Of a stretch of DNA of 64,000 nt, positions 51,137 to 59,393 are shown piece by piece. The notes below the pieces were generated by a model. It searched no databases and was not told where the DNA came from. It worked only from the letters and a program-made list of their open reading frames with translations. Each line of letters begins with the position of its first letter. The stretch's first letter is position 1. Origin of the DNA: Duncaniella muris (lineage in GTDB: Bacteria > Bacteroidota > Bacteroidia > Bacteroidales > Muribaculaceae). The stretch is from positions 37,245 to 101,244 of the forward strand of contig NZ_PUEC01000008.1 in NCBI RefSeq assembly GCF_003024805.1, written 5' to 3'. Position numbers and translations under genes: made by a program.

Positions 51137-52225
51137 ATGAGAAGAATCTTACAAACCCTGTCAATCGCACTGCTTGCCATCATTCTCTCCATTCCATGCA
51201 TGGAAGCCCAGAGCCGCAGCCGTGAAAGCCGTGAAGGTCGCGGAAACCGTACCGAGCGTACATCTTCTCCGCGAGGAAGCCATAAGAACAACAGCAGCAA
51301 CAACCGCGGAGGGCACTCATCCTCTCACAATACTCGCCCGAACTCCTCACGCCCCACCAACCGACGCCCTGATATAACCCCGGCCAACGGCGGCAACAAC
51401 CATCGTCCCGACAACAACGGCCGTCCAAACATCGGAAACGGCAACAACCATCGTCCCGGTAACAACGGTCACCGTCCCGGCATCGGAAACGGCAACAACC
51501 ATCGTCCCGGTAACAACGGTCACCGTCCCGGCATCGGAAACGGCAACAACCATCGTCCCGGTAACAACGGTCACCGTCCCGGCATCGGAAACGGCAACAA
51601 CCATCGCCCCGGTAACAACGGCCACCGTCCCGGCATCGGAAACGGCAACAACCATCGTCCCGGTAACAACGGCCACCGTCCCGGCATCGGCCACCATCCC
51701 GCGCCACGGCCACCCCATGTAGCGCCACCCCATCGCCCCTACCGCCCTGTCATGGCCCGTCCACACCACCGTCCAATGCCGCCTCGCGGCTGGAGACCGG
51801 CCGGACGCATCCCTGTGATCCGCGGCATTCTCGGCCTTACATTCGGCAGTGCCATCAACATCTCGCTTGACTACCTGCTCTCGTCAGGCTACAACGTCGA
51901 CGGATACACCAACGACATCGTCTACCTGCGCAACGTCAGCGCCATGAACTACGTATGGACCGATGGAGCCCTCTATTATGGAACTCACGGACTTGACGCA
52001 TCGTCATTCTACTATTCAACTCCACGCTACGACCTTGCCCGCTACAACAATGTCTACAATTCACTTGTAGCCACCTACGGCATGCCTGTCTCGGTCAGCA
52101 ACACCCCCGGTTCCATCGGAGCCACATGGTTCGGAGGCAACAACGGTTACATCACCCTCTCCTTCGGTTCAAATACAATGAACGGACGTCTCCGCTACCT
52201 CACCACCCTCACCTACGGACTCTGA
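51137..52225 (+). CDS. Secreted Asn/His/Pro/Gly-rich repeat protein
   Basis: A 362-residue secreted protein. A signal peptide (about 1-24, ending SIPCMEA) leads to an Arg/Ser-rich stretch, then low-complexity sequence with five perfect or near-perfect 17-residue repeats (about 99-183) of the pattern IGNGNNHRPGNNGHRPG. A Pro/His-rich stretch follows, then a globular C-terminal domain of about 130 residues starting GILGLTFGSAINISLDYLL, with many Tyr and Gly, ending in LTYGL. The repeats could bind metal or polyanions through His; this is a guess. No family was recognised for the C-terminal domain. The stop lies 18 bp before a bidirectional terminator. Confidence 0.8.
   Translation: MRRILQTLSIALLAIILSIPCMEAQSRSRESREGRGNRTERTSSPRGSHKNNSSNNRGGHSSSHNTRPNSSRPTNRRPDITPANGGNNHRPDNNGRPNIGNGNNHRPGNNGHRPGIGNGNNHRPGNNGHRPGIGNGNNHRPGNNGHRPGIGNGNNHRPGNNGHRPGIGNGNNHRPGNNGHRPGIGHHPAPRPPHVAPPHRPYRPVMARPHHRPMPPRGWRPAGRIPVIRGILGLTFGSAINISLDYLLSSGYNVDGYTNDIVYLRNVSAMNYVWTDGALYYGTHGLDASSFYYSTPRYDLARYNNVYNSLVATYGMPVSVSNTPGSIGATWFGGNNGYITLSFGSNTMNGRLRYLTTLTYGL
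51431..51685 (+). repeat. Five 51-bp tandem repeats inside the secreted repeat protein
   Basis: Units start at 51431, 51482, 51533, 51584 and 51635, each exactly 51 bp (17 codons), starting ATCGGAAACGGC. Units differ only by a few third-position T/C changes. This indicates recent expansion and probable copy-number variation between strains, always in frame. Confidence 0.92.
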
Positions 52226-52243
52226 TCCACCCCCCACACACCA

Positions 52244-52298
52244 AAAAATCAACCGAGGCTCCACGGCAGCAGTCACCGTGGAGCCTCGGTTGATTTTT
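52244..52298. terminator. Bidirectional terminator between convergent genes
   Basis: Perfect 23-bp inverted repeat: arm 52244-52266 (starting AAAAATCAACCGAGG) and arm 52276-52298 (ending TCGGTTGATTTTT), loop 9 bases. The A-run on one side and T-run on the other give a U-tract to transcripts from either direction, ending the secreted repeat protein gene and the LptF/G gene. Confidence 0.9.
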
Positions 52299-52360
52299 CA
52301 GACACCGGATTAAGAGCCATATTCCAAGGAGCGCCTCAGCAACCTCGCCCCCCGAAGCTC

Positions 52361-53431
52361 CTACTGGTGCGACACCTTATAATATAATACAAGAGCGATA
52401 ATCGTATAGAGTATATTCGGAATCCACATTGCCACCATTGGCGAAGTGTAGCCTGAGATCGCAAAGGTCGAGGTCACTGTCATGAACAGGATATAACTGA
52501 AACTCAACACGAGCCCGATGCCGATATTGACACCCATGCCCCCCTTGATCTTGCGCGATGACAGCGACATGCCGATGACGGTAAGAATAAACGCAGCCGC
52601 CGTCATGGCATAGCGCTTGTGGTTTTCAATCTCGAATGACTTTATGTTGGCCACTCCCCTCTCCTTCTGGCGCGAGATGTACTCACGCAAGGCCGGCGAG
52701 GTCATGGTCTCATGGTCATTCTTAGATATCAGGAAGTCACGCGGCTCGATTGGAATTATGGTATCCAGACGTGAACCGCGGCGGATCGTCTCGCGCTGGC
52801 CGTCGAAATCGCGGATCATATAGTCACGCACGGTCCAGTTGTGGAGCGTGTCCCACTTGATGGTCTGCGCCGTCAGACGCGAAACAAGCTTCTTGTCCTC
52901 GAATGATTCGAGCGAGAACTTGTAGCCCGTCTTCTGTGAATTGTTGAACGACTGCATGTATGCGATCTCGCCTTTGGCCACCTGCAGCTGTATGTTCGAA
53001 CCGAAATCCACACGCTTGTTTTTCACATAGGTGTTGGTATATTCTATTCGCTTGACATTGGCCGGAGGGATGATATAGGCGCTCAGCATATATGTGGCCG
53101 CGGCGATGACAGTCGCACTCACAAGATAGGGTCTCAGCAGACGCCTATAGCTCATTCCGGTCGACAGCATGGCTATGATCTCGGAATTGTCGGCCAGCTT
53201 GGAAGTGAAGAAAATCACCGCGATAAAAGTGAATAGCGGACTGAACTGATTGGCAAAGTAAGGCAGGAAGTTCAGAAAATAGTCAAACACCGTGGCTTTC
53301 AGGGGCGCTTTCAGGAAGGCATCAAGCTTTTCGTTGATGTCAAACATCACCGTGATCGCCAGAATGAGCATAATGGCAAACACGTAAGTACCGAGAAATT
53401 TGCGGATTATATACCAGTCAAGTATTTTCAA
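52361..53431 (-). CDS. LptF/LptG family permease (lipopolysaccharide export)
   Basis: A 356-residue inner membrane protein of the YjgP/YjgQ family: three N-terminal helices (about 10-32, 50-72, 98-118), a periplasmic beta-jellyroll-like domain (about 125-265) and three C-terminal helices (about 275-355). It is of normal length for LptG or LptF. With LptB, such permeases drive LPS from the inner membrane to the periplasmic bridge. It follows tgt by 64 bp on the same strand, a pairing common in Bacteroidetes. A second, larger member is at 60668-62581. Confidence 0.9.
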   Translation of the reverse strand: MKILDWYIIRKFLGTYVFAIMLILAITVMFDINEKLDAFLKAPLKATVFDYFLNFLPYFANQFSPLFTFIAVIFFTSKLADNSEIIAMLSTGMSYRRLLRPYLVSATVIAAATYMLSAYIIPPANVKRIEYTNTYVKNKRVDFGSNIQLQVAKGEIAYMQSFNNSQKTGYKFSLESFEDKKLVSRLTAQTIKWDTLHNWTVRDYMIRDFDGQRETIRRGSRLDTIIPIEPRDFLISKNDHETMTSPALREYISRQKERGVANIKSFEIENHKRYAMTAAAFILTVIGMSLSSRKIKGGMGVNIGIGLVLSFSYILFMTVTSTFAISGYTSPMVAMWIPNILYTIIALVLYYKVSHQ

Positions 53432-53495
53432 AACTTCAGATATTCAAAGAAATCAGACATGGCTGAGAAAAAACTCTGTCAGAGTGTGGCCACGG

Positions 53496-54626
53496 TCAGA
53501 GCCTGCGGGTCACACACTCAAGCATCTCGCGCTTCCAGCTGCTGAAATCACCGGCCATGATATGGCGGCGGGCTTCTTCAACGAGCCAAAGATAGAACGC
53601 AAGGTTATGGATCGAGGCTATCTGCATGGCGAGAATCTCATCGGCTATGAAGAGATGGCGCACATAGGCCTTGGTGTAGGCTGTGTCGACATAGCTCGGA
53701 CCGTCTTCCTGCAGCGGAGAGAAATCATCGGCCCACTTGCGGTTGCGCATGTTCATGATGCCGTGGCGGGTGAAGAGCATGCCGTTGCGACCGTTGCGGG
53801 TAGGCATCACGCAGTCCATCATATCAACGCCGCGGTCAATCGCCTCAAGTATATTGGCCGGAGTGCCTACGCCCATCAGATAACGCGGACGGTCTGCGGG
53901 CAGAATGTCATTGACCACCTCGATCATCTCATACATCACCTCGGCCGGCTCGCCTACGGCAAGACCGCCGATGGCATTTCCGTCGGCTCCGAGATCGGCC
54001 ACGAACTTAGCCGACTCGCGGCGCAGATCGGGATATGTCACACCCTGCACAATCGGGAAATAAGCCTGGCTGTAGCCATACTTGCCTTCAGTTTCCTTGT
54101 AGCGCTTCCATCCGCGGGCAAGCCAGCGGTGGGTAAGATCAAGTGACTTGCGGGCATATGAGCGCTCGGCTGTGCCCGGAGGGCATTCGTCAAGCGCCAT
54201 CATGATGTCGGCACCGATCGAACGCTCTATGTCTACCACCTTTTCCGGAGTGAACAGGTGCTTCGATCCGTCAATGTGAGAGCGGAACCATGCGCCCTCT
54301 TCGGTCAGCTTTCTGTTGGCCGAGAGCGAAAACACCTGAAAACCGCCGCTGTCGGTCAGAATCGGGCGGTCCCATCCGTTGAACTTGTGCAGACCGCCGG
54401 CCTTTTCGAGAATCTCGATGCCGGGGCGCAGATAGAGATGATATGTATTGCCGAGAATGATCTGGGCCTTCACATCCTCGCGCAGTTCGCGCTGATGCAC
54501 AGCCTTGACACTGCCGACTGTCCCTACGGGCATGAAAATCGGAGTGCGGATCTCGCCGTGGTCAGTAGTGATCAGACCGGCGCGGGCGGCCGTGCCGGGA
54601 GCGGTAGCTTCTAACTTGAAATCCAT
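53496..54626 (-). CDS. tgt: tRNA-guanine transglycosylase, lacking the usual zinc cysteines
   Basis: A 376-residue enzyme that exchanges guanine 34 for the queuosine precursor in tRNAs with GUN anticodons. Asp92 (ILTDSGGFQVFS) and the nucleophile Asp271 (MMDCVMPTRNGRNG) are present, as are GGLAVGEP and MGVGTP. In E. coli-type enzymes a CDCYTC segment with a later His binds zinc. Here the equivalent stretch (about 303-317) reads PLQEDGPSYVDTAYT, with no Cys; the His340 of SIHN remains. The rest of the fold looks intact. queD and queE at 15589-16549 show that the pathway is present. It heads a unit with the LptF/G permease. Confidence 0.93.
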   Translation of the reverse strand: MDFKLEATAPGTAARAGLITTDHGEIRTPIFMPVGTVGSVKAVHQRELREDVKAQIILGNTYHLYLRPGIEILEKAGGLHKFNGWDRPILTDSGGFQVFSLSANRKLTEEGAWFRSHIDGSKHLFTPEKVVDIERSIGADIMMALDECPPGTAERSYARKSLDLTHRWLARGWKRYKETEGKYGYSQAYFPIVQGVTYPDLRRESAKFVADLGADGNAIGGLAVGEPAEVMYEMIEVVNDILPADRPRYLMGVGTPANILEAIDRGVDMMDCVMPTRNGRNGMLFTRHGIMNMRNRKWADDFSPLQEDGPSYVDTAYTKAYVRHLFIADEILAMQIASIHNLAFYLWLVEEARRHIMAGDFSSWKREMLECVTRRL

Positions 54627-54663
54627 TGCTGATTCTGATTTGTGAATGATTCAGAGCCGGTGA

Positions 54664-55218
54664 TCAGGGACGCACCTCAAAGAAAGGTATGTCGACCAGC
54701 TTCATGTCAAACACCAGAGTTGAATAGGGGGGTATGACACCCGAACCTGACGAGCCGTAGCCGAGATTGTAGGGGATCACCACACGGGCGCTGTCGCCCA
54801 CACGCATGTCAAGCAGTGCGATGGTCCATCCCTGGATCACGCTTGAGGGCTGTGTGCGGAAAAGGCTGTCGCCGTATGACGCTGTCTGAAGATACGACGA
54901 GTCAAAAGGCACGTCATTGTAGAGACGTCCTATATATTTCACGTCGACAGTCGAGTTCAGCATCGGCGAGAGGTTGCCTACTGTCTTGCTGCGGTCATTG
55001 AGGTAACGGATCAGCACGTTGGCCGAAGTGTTCCATGCCGGAGTCAGCGTCTGGTATATGTTTCCGTCAGGCCCCATTGCAAAGCGCTGCTCGTCATAGA
55101 ACGCCACGTTTGCCTCGCGCCATTCGGAATAGTCTTCCCAAGTGTTGTCATCGTTGCAGGCCACAAAGGCTGCGCCTGTAAGCAATACGCACACTATGGT
55201 TTGAAAAAGCTTTCGCAT
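54664..55218 (-). CDS. FKBP-type peptidyl-prolyl isomerase lipoprotein
   Basis: A 184-residue lipoprotein (lipobox FVAC, Cys21). A short N-terminal domain is followed by an FKBP fold (about 85-182): VKYIGRLYNDVPFDSSY, VIQGWTIALLDMRVGDSARVVIPYNLGYG (in part) and YSTLVFDMKLVDI. It speeds Pro isomerisation of periplasmic proteins. It is upstream of tgt on the same strand, 37 bp apart. Some core FKBP aromatic residues are retained (Trp of QGW, Tyr of LGYG, Phe of VFDM), so activity is plausible. Confidence 0.92.
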   Translation of the reverse strand: MRKLFQTIVCVLLTGAAFVACNDDNTWEDYSEWREANVAFYDEQRFAMGPDGNIYQTLTPAWNTSANVLIRYLNDRSKTVGNLSPMLNSTVDVKYIGRLYNDVPFDSSYLQTASYGDSLFRTQPSSVIQGWTIALLDMRVGDSARVVIPYNLGYGSSGSGVIPPYSTLVFDMKLVDIPFFEVRP

Positions 55219-55282
55219 AGATTTTTTTTAGACTTTTATTATAGAACACCTGTTCTCTAAACTATCCTCCTCAGAGGATGCC

Positions 55283-55867
55283 TTAGAATTTCACTTCCGG
55301 AGCACGCTGGGCGGCGTCGTCAGCCTTGAACTGGGGCTGGGGTTCGAATCCGAACCATCCGGCATAGATGTTCGTGGGAAACTTCTTTATCGAGGTGTTG
55401 TAGTCGGCTACGGTCTGGGTGTAGCGGCCGCGGGCGGTCGCTATACGGTTTTCAGTGCCTTCAAGCTGCACCTGCAAATCGCGGAAATTCTCGTTAGCTT
55501 TCAGATCGGGATAGGCCTCGCTGACAGCCAGGAGCGATTTCAGCGCGCCTGTGAGCTGGTTCTGTGCCTCCTGAAACTTGGCGAGAGTCTCCTCGTTGAG
55601 TTCCTCGGCATTGATATTGACCGATGTGGCGGCCGCGCGGGCCTGGGTCACCTTCTCAAGGGTCTCGCTTTCGTGAGTGGCATAGCCTTTCACTGTGGCC
55701 ACAAGATTGGGAATCAGGTCAGAACGGCGCTGATACTGGTTCTGCACTTCAGCCCATGACTGCTCTACCTGCTGGTTTTTCTCTACAAGCGAGTTGTAGT
55801 TGCATGAAGAGAACAGCGGCATCATCATGACGGCGAGTATCAGATGTTTCAGAAACTTCATTTTCAT
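55283..55867 (-). CDS. LemA family protein, lipoprotein form
   Basis: A 194-residue LemA protein with a lipobox (LFSSC, Cys22) in place of the usual transmembrane anchor. Family blocks: EQSWAEVQNQYQRRSDLIPNL near 36, ATVKGYATHESETL near 60 and NIYAGWFGFEP near 167. LemA proteins are helical envelope proteins of unclear function, sometimes linked to a TPM-domain partner, which is absent here. It stands between the FKBP and GlyRS genes on the same strand with 60-80 bp gaps. Confidence 0.92.
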   Translation of the reverse strand: MKMKFLKHLILAVMMMPLFSSCNYNSLVEKNQQVEQSWAEVQNQYQRRSDLIPNLVATVKGYATHESETLEKVTQARAAATSVNINAEELNEETLAKFQEAQNQLTGALKSLLAVSEAYPDLKANENFRDLQVQLEGTENRIATARGRYTQTVADYNTSIKKFPTNIYAGWFGFEPQPQFKADDAAQRAPEVKF

Positions 55868-55944
55868 TATCTATTAAGTGGGGAAAGAGTTGTTTTTTTC
55901 AAAGGATGTGTAATCTGTTTTCGCAAGCCTGGGCCAGCTCCTGG

Positions 55945-57489
55945 TCAGGCGAGCTTGCGGAGAAGCGCGTTGAGCGACACCTGAGAGTGGATGAGCGAGT
56001 GAAGATCTTCAATCCTGACGCGCTTCTGCTCCATTGAGTCACGTTCGCGGAGGGTGACAGTGTTGTCTTCAAGAGTCTGGTGGTCAACGGTAATGCAGAA
56101 CGGGGTGCCGATGGCATCCTGACGGCGGTAGCGCTTGCCGATCGAGTCTTTTTCCTCATAGTGGGTGGAGAAGTCGAACTTAAGTTCGTTGACGATCTCG
56201 CGGGCCTTGTCAGGCAGACCGTCCTTGCGCACCAAAGGCATCACGGCACACTTGACAGGAGCGAGGGGAGCGGGCAGGTGGAGCACCACTCGCTTGTCGC
56301 CGCCTTCGAGTTCCTGCTCCTCATAGGCTGAGCAGAGCACGCTGAGAAACATGCGGTCAACGCCGATAGAGGTCTCGATCACATAGGGTGTGTAGCTTTC
56401 ATTGAGCTCCGGATCGAAATACTGGATTTTCTTGCCGGAGAACTTCTCATGCTGCGAGAGGTCGAAGTTGGTTCGGGAGTGGATACCTTCCACTTCCTTG
56501 AAGCCGAACGGCATCTGGAATTCGATGTCAGTGGCGGCGTTGGCATAGTGGGCCAGCTTTTCGTGGTCGTGGTAGCGGTATTTTTCATCGCCGAGGCCGA
56601 GAGCCTTGTGCCAGCGCAGACGGAATTCTTTCCAGGTCTTGAACCATTCCATTTCCGAGCCGGGGCGCACGAAAAACTGCATTTCCATCTGTTCGAACTC
56701 TCTCATGCGGAAGATGAACTGGCGGGCCACAATCTCGTTACGGAAGGCCTTGCCAATCTGAGCGATACCGAATGGGATGCGCATGCGGCCGGTCTTCTGC
56801 ACGTTGAGATAGTTGACAAAGATGCCCTGGGCTGTCTCCGGACGCAGGTAGACGGTCATTGCGCCGTCAGCAGTAGAGCCCATTTCGGTTTTGAACATGA
56901 GGTTGAACTGACGCACCTCTGTCCAGTTCTTGGTCCCTGAGATGGGGCATACGATCTCCTCGTCGATGATGATTGCGCGGAGTTCGTCAAGATCGCCGTC
57001 GTTCATAGCCTTTGCAAAACGTTCGTGGAGAGCGTCGCGCTTGGCCTGATATTCAAGCACACGGCCGTTGGTCTGACGGAACATGTCTGCGTCGAATGAC
57101 TCGCCGAAACGTTTGGCGGCTTTGGCCACTTCCTTTTCGATCTTGTCTTCGATCTTGGCGATCTGCTCTTCGATGAGCACATCGGCGCGGTAGCGCTTCT
57201 TGGAGTCGCGGTTGTCAATCAGGGGGTCATTGAAGGCATCCACATGGCCCGAAGCTTTCCAGATGGTCGGGTGCATGAAAATAGCGGAGTCGATACCCAC
57301 GATATTCTCATGAAGCAGCGTCATCGAATCCCACCAGTAGCGCTTGATGTTGTTCTTGAGCTCAACGCCGTTCTGGCCGTAGTCATAGACCGCCGAGAGA
57401 CCGTCATAAATTTCGCTTGACTGAAACACGAAGCCATATTCTTTGGCATGGCTTACTATCTTTTTGAAAACTTCGTCTTGTGTTGCCAT
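55945..57489 (-). CDS. glyS: Glycyl-tRNA synthetase, single-chain (alpha2) type
   Basis: A 514-residue class II synthetase charging tRNA-Gly. The N-terminal region has EYGFVFQSSEIYDGLSAVYDYG, typical of the eukaryote/archaea-like alpha2 form found in Bacteroidetes. Class II motifs follow: motif 2 region FRNEIVARQFIFRMREFEQME, and motif 3 IGVDRMFLSVL. The C-terminal anticodon-binding domain covers about 390-500. The ATG at 57489 is chosen: a TATCTTTG box lies at 57514-57521, and the only in-frame alternative (TTG at 57516) falls inside that box. Confidence 0.94.
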   Translation of the reverse strand: MATQDEVFKKIVSHAKEYGFVFQSSEIYDGLSAVYDYGQNGVELKNNIKRYWWDSMTLLHENIVGIDSAIFMHPTIWKASGHVDAFNDPLIDNRDSKKRYRADVLIEEQIAKIEDKIEKEVAKAAKRFGESFDADMFRQTNGRVLEYQAKRDALHERFAKAMNDGDLDELRAIIIDEEIVCPISGTKNWTEVRQFNLMFKTEMGSTADGAMTVYLRPETAQGIFVNYLNVQKTGRMRIPFGIAQIGKAFRNEIVARQFIFRMREFEQMEMQFFVRPGSEMEWFKTWKEFRLRWHKALGLGDEKYRYHDHEKLAHYANAATDIEFQMPFGFKEVEGIHSRTNFDLSQHEKFSGKKIQYFDPELNESYTPYVIETSIGVDRMFLSVLCSAYEEQELEGGDKRVVLHLPAPLAPVKCAVMPLVRKDGLPDKAREIVNELKFDFSTHYEEKDSIGKRYRRQDAIGTPFCITVDHQTLEDNTVTLRERDSMEQKRVRIEDLHSLIHSQVSLNALLRKLA

Positions 57490-57513
57490 TTTTTGAGATT
57501 GTTTTAGAAGTTG

Positions 57514-57521
57514 CAAAGATA
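57514..57521 (-). promoter_or_regulatory. -7 box of glyS
   Basis: CAAAGATA on the plus strand, TATCTTTG on the minus strand, 25 bp before the ATG at 57489. It helps to exclude the upstream TTG start. Confidence 0.6.
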
Positions 57522-57669
57522 GTAAAAATTTCCGACTCCTCTCTGTCTCAGGCCCATTTTCAATTCAAAATGCCTTGCAGACAATGGCTGCTTTGGGGCT
57601 GATATTCGCCAAAAGCGGCAAAAATGAAAAATATTCTTAACAGGCACCCTTTAACTGCTAAAAAATGCT

Positions 57670-57677
57670 TATATTTG
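57670..57677 (+). promoter_or_regulatory. -7 box of the metal-binding protein/ABC ATPase operon
   Basis: TATATTTG matches TAnnTTTG, 69 bp before the start at 57746. No TTG at the standard spacing was found. A metal-responsive operator could lie between it and the ATG but no clear palindrome was seen. Confidence 0.5.
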
Positions 57678-57745
57678 CAAAAATATTATACTCTGCACCA
57701 AAATGCGGGATGATTGTTTAATATACTGTACACATATCCGGATTC

Positions 57746-58633
57746 ATGAAAACCACAATAAACATATCAATATTGACCATTGCGATCGGGGGACTCATAT
57801 GGCTCCTGACCGCCTGCTCGGCTGCTCCCGCCGAGACCCCGATAGTCACCGTCAGCATCGAGCCGCAGAAATATATGCTCGAACAGATCACCGGCGACAA
57901 GGTAGACATCAGAACTCTGATAGCCAACGGCGCCAATCCGGAAAACTACGATCCGTCGCTGACCCATATAATGAATCTCCGCAAGTCAATCGGCTTTCTG
58001 CGCATGGGCAATATCGGTTTCGAGGCCGCGCTTCTCGACAAGATTCGCCAGGAAGACCCCGAACTGCCTATATTCAACACCTCGGAGGGGGTGGTCCCGG
58101 TGACCGGTACCCACAGCCACGGTCACGGTCACGGCGCAGTGCATCATGAGGAAATCGACCCCCACACCTGGACCTCCGTCAAAAATGCAAAAATAATTGT
58201 AAGAAACATGCTCGACGCGATGGTAAAGATTGACCCCTCGAACAAGGATTACTACCGTCGCAACTATGAGCGCTTCGCCCAGCGGCTCGACTCGCTTGAC
58301 CGCGACTTCGAGAGCCGTCTCGCATCACATGCGGGAGAGCATTTCATGGTATGGCACCCCTCGCTCAGCTATTTCGCCCGTGACTACGGACTGGAACAGA
58401 TCACTGCAGGAAACGCCGAGAACAAGGAAAGTTCCCTGACCATGCTCCGCAAAACGATTGACCACGCTGACAGCCATTCGGCCAGCATATTCTTCTACCA
58501 GAAAGATCTTGACAGCCGTCAGGCCGAAGTGCTCAGTGACCAGCTCGGCCTGCGCAAGGTCAGCATCAATCCGCTCTCCTATGACTGGGAGGCTGAAATG
58601 TGTGCGATAACAGACGCCATTACAGCCGATTGA
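57746..58633 (+). CDS. Metal ABC transporter substrate-binding lipoprotein (ZnuA-like)
   Basis: A 295-residue lipoprotein (lipobox LLTAC, Cys24) of the ZnuA/TroA cluster A-I binding proteins. A His-rich loop (GTHSHGHGHGAVHHEE, 121-136) and DPHTW (138-142) favour zinc. The usual first ligand block NPHxYEP is altered to NPENYDP (64-70), so the first His is replaced; the loop His residues may stand in. The C-terminal WHPSLSYFARDYGL and the late Asp/Glu region are present. It delivers metal to an ABC permease, which is not encoded nearby. The ATPase gene follows by 49 bp. Confidence 0.88.
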   Translation: MKTTINISILTIAIGGLIWLLTACSAAPAETPIVTVSIEPQKYMLEQITGDKVDIRTLIANGANPENYDPSLTHIMNLRKSIGFLRMGNIGFEAALLDKIRQEDPELPIFNTSEGVVPVTGTHSHGHGHGAVHHEEIDPHTWTSVKNAKIIVRNMLDAMVKIDPSNKDYYRRNYERFAQRLDSLDRDFESRLASHAGEHFMVWHPSLSYFARDYGLEQITAGNAENKESSLTMLRKTIDHADSHSASIFFYQKDLDSRQAEVLSDQLGLRKVSINPLSYDWEAEMCAITDAITAD

Positions 58634-58682
58634 CACCCGCCCAGTCTTTCTGCATGATTCTCACAGAATTTTCACACCCGTC

Positions 58683-59393
58683 ATGGAAAACAAGGAAAAG
58701 GAAATCATCATATCACTCCGCGATATCTGCAAAAAATGGGATGACAAGATTGCACTTGAAGACATCAACTTCGATGTGCACCGCGGAGATTTCATAGCCA
58801 TCACAGGCCCCAACGGCGGCGGCAAGACAACCCTGCTGCGCATATTGCTGCGCCTTCTCAAGCCCACAAGCGGCTCCGTTACCTACTTCCGCCACGGAAA
58901 AGCCGTCGATGATCTTTCGATCGGCTACCTTCCGCAAAAAAACATGATAGACTCCCGCTTCCCTATCAGCGTGGAGGAGGTCATCGCCTCAGGACTCATA
59001 GCCGAATCGCCCGGCAAGGAGGAGATGCGCCGCAGAGTCAGCGAGGTCACAAAGCTGATGGGCCTCGAAAACCATTCGTCGCAGACCATCGGCAACCTGT
59101 CAGGCGGACAGCTCCAGCGCGCGCTTTTAGGCCGGGCCATCATAGCCAGGCCGCGGGTACTGGTGCTTGACGAGCCTCTGAGCTATGTCGACAAGCGCTT
59201 CGAGCATTATATCTACGATCTTGTGGCCGAACTCTCACACTCCACTACCCTGCTGCTCGTCTCTCACGAGATGTCGACAATAGCAGGAATGGCCAACCGG
59301 CATCTGATAATAGACCACCGGCTGACCGAATGTCATTCAAGCCACCATCAGGTGCATTACGACTGCGACGACGATGACGGATCGTCCATGTGA
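58683..59393 (+). CDS. Metal ABC transporter ATP-binding protein (ZnuC-like)
   Basis: A 236-residue ABC ATPase: Walker A GPNGGGKT (42-49), signature LSGGQ (139-143), Walker B VLVLDE (159-164) and the switch His in LLVSHE. The C-terminus is His/Asp rich ([16 protein letters not shown]), which could sense or hold metal ions. It is cotranscribed with the ZnuA-like gene. The expected membrane permease is missing: the next gene, ribBA, is on the other strand and the two coding ends overlap by 37 bp. The last residues of this protein are thus constrained by the RibBA C-terminus. Confidence 0.9.
   Translation: MENKEKEIIISLRDICKKWDDKIALEDINFDVHRGDFIAITGPNGGGKTTLLRILLRLLKPTSGSVTYFRHGKAVDDLSIGYLPQKNMIDSRFPISVEEVIASGLIAESPGKEEMRRRVSEVTKLMGLENHSSQTIGNLSGGQLQRALLGRAIIARPRVLVLDEPLSYVDKRFEHYIYDLVAELSHSTTLLLVSHEMSTIAGMANRHLIIDHRLTECHSSHHQVHYDCDDDDGSSM

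Noticed and set aside
55341..55352. Possible tRNA T-loop (GGTTCGAATCC)
   Set aside because: It lies inside the lemA coding sequence (GFEP) and no tRNA-like arms surround it.
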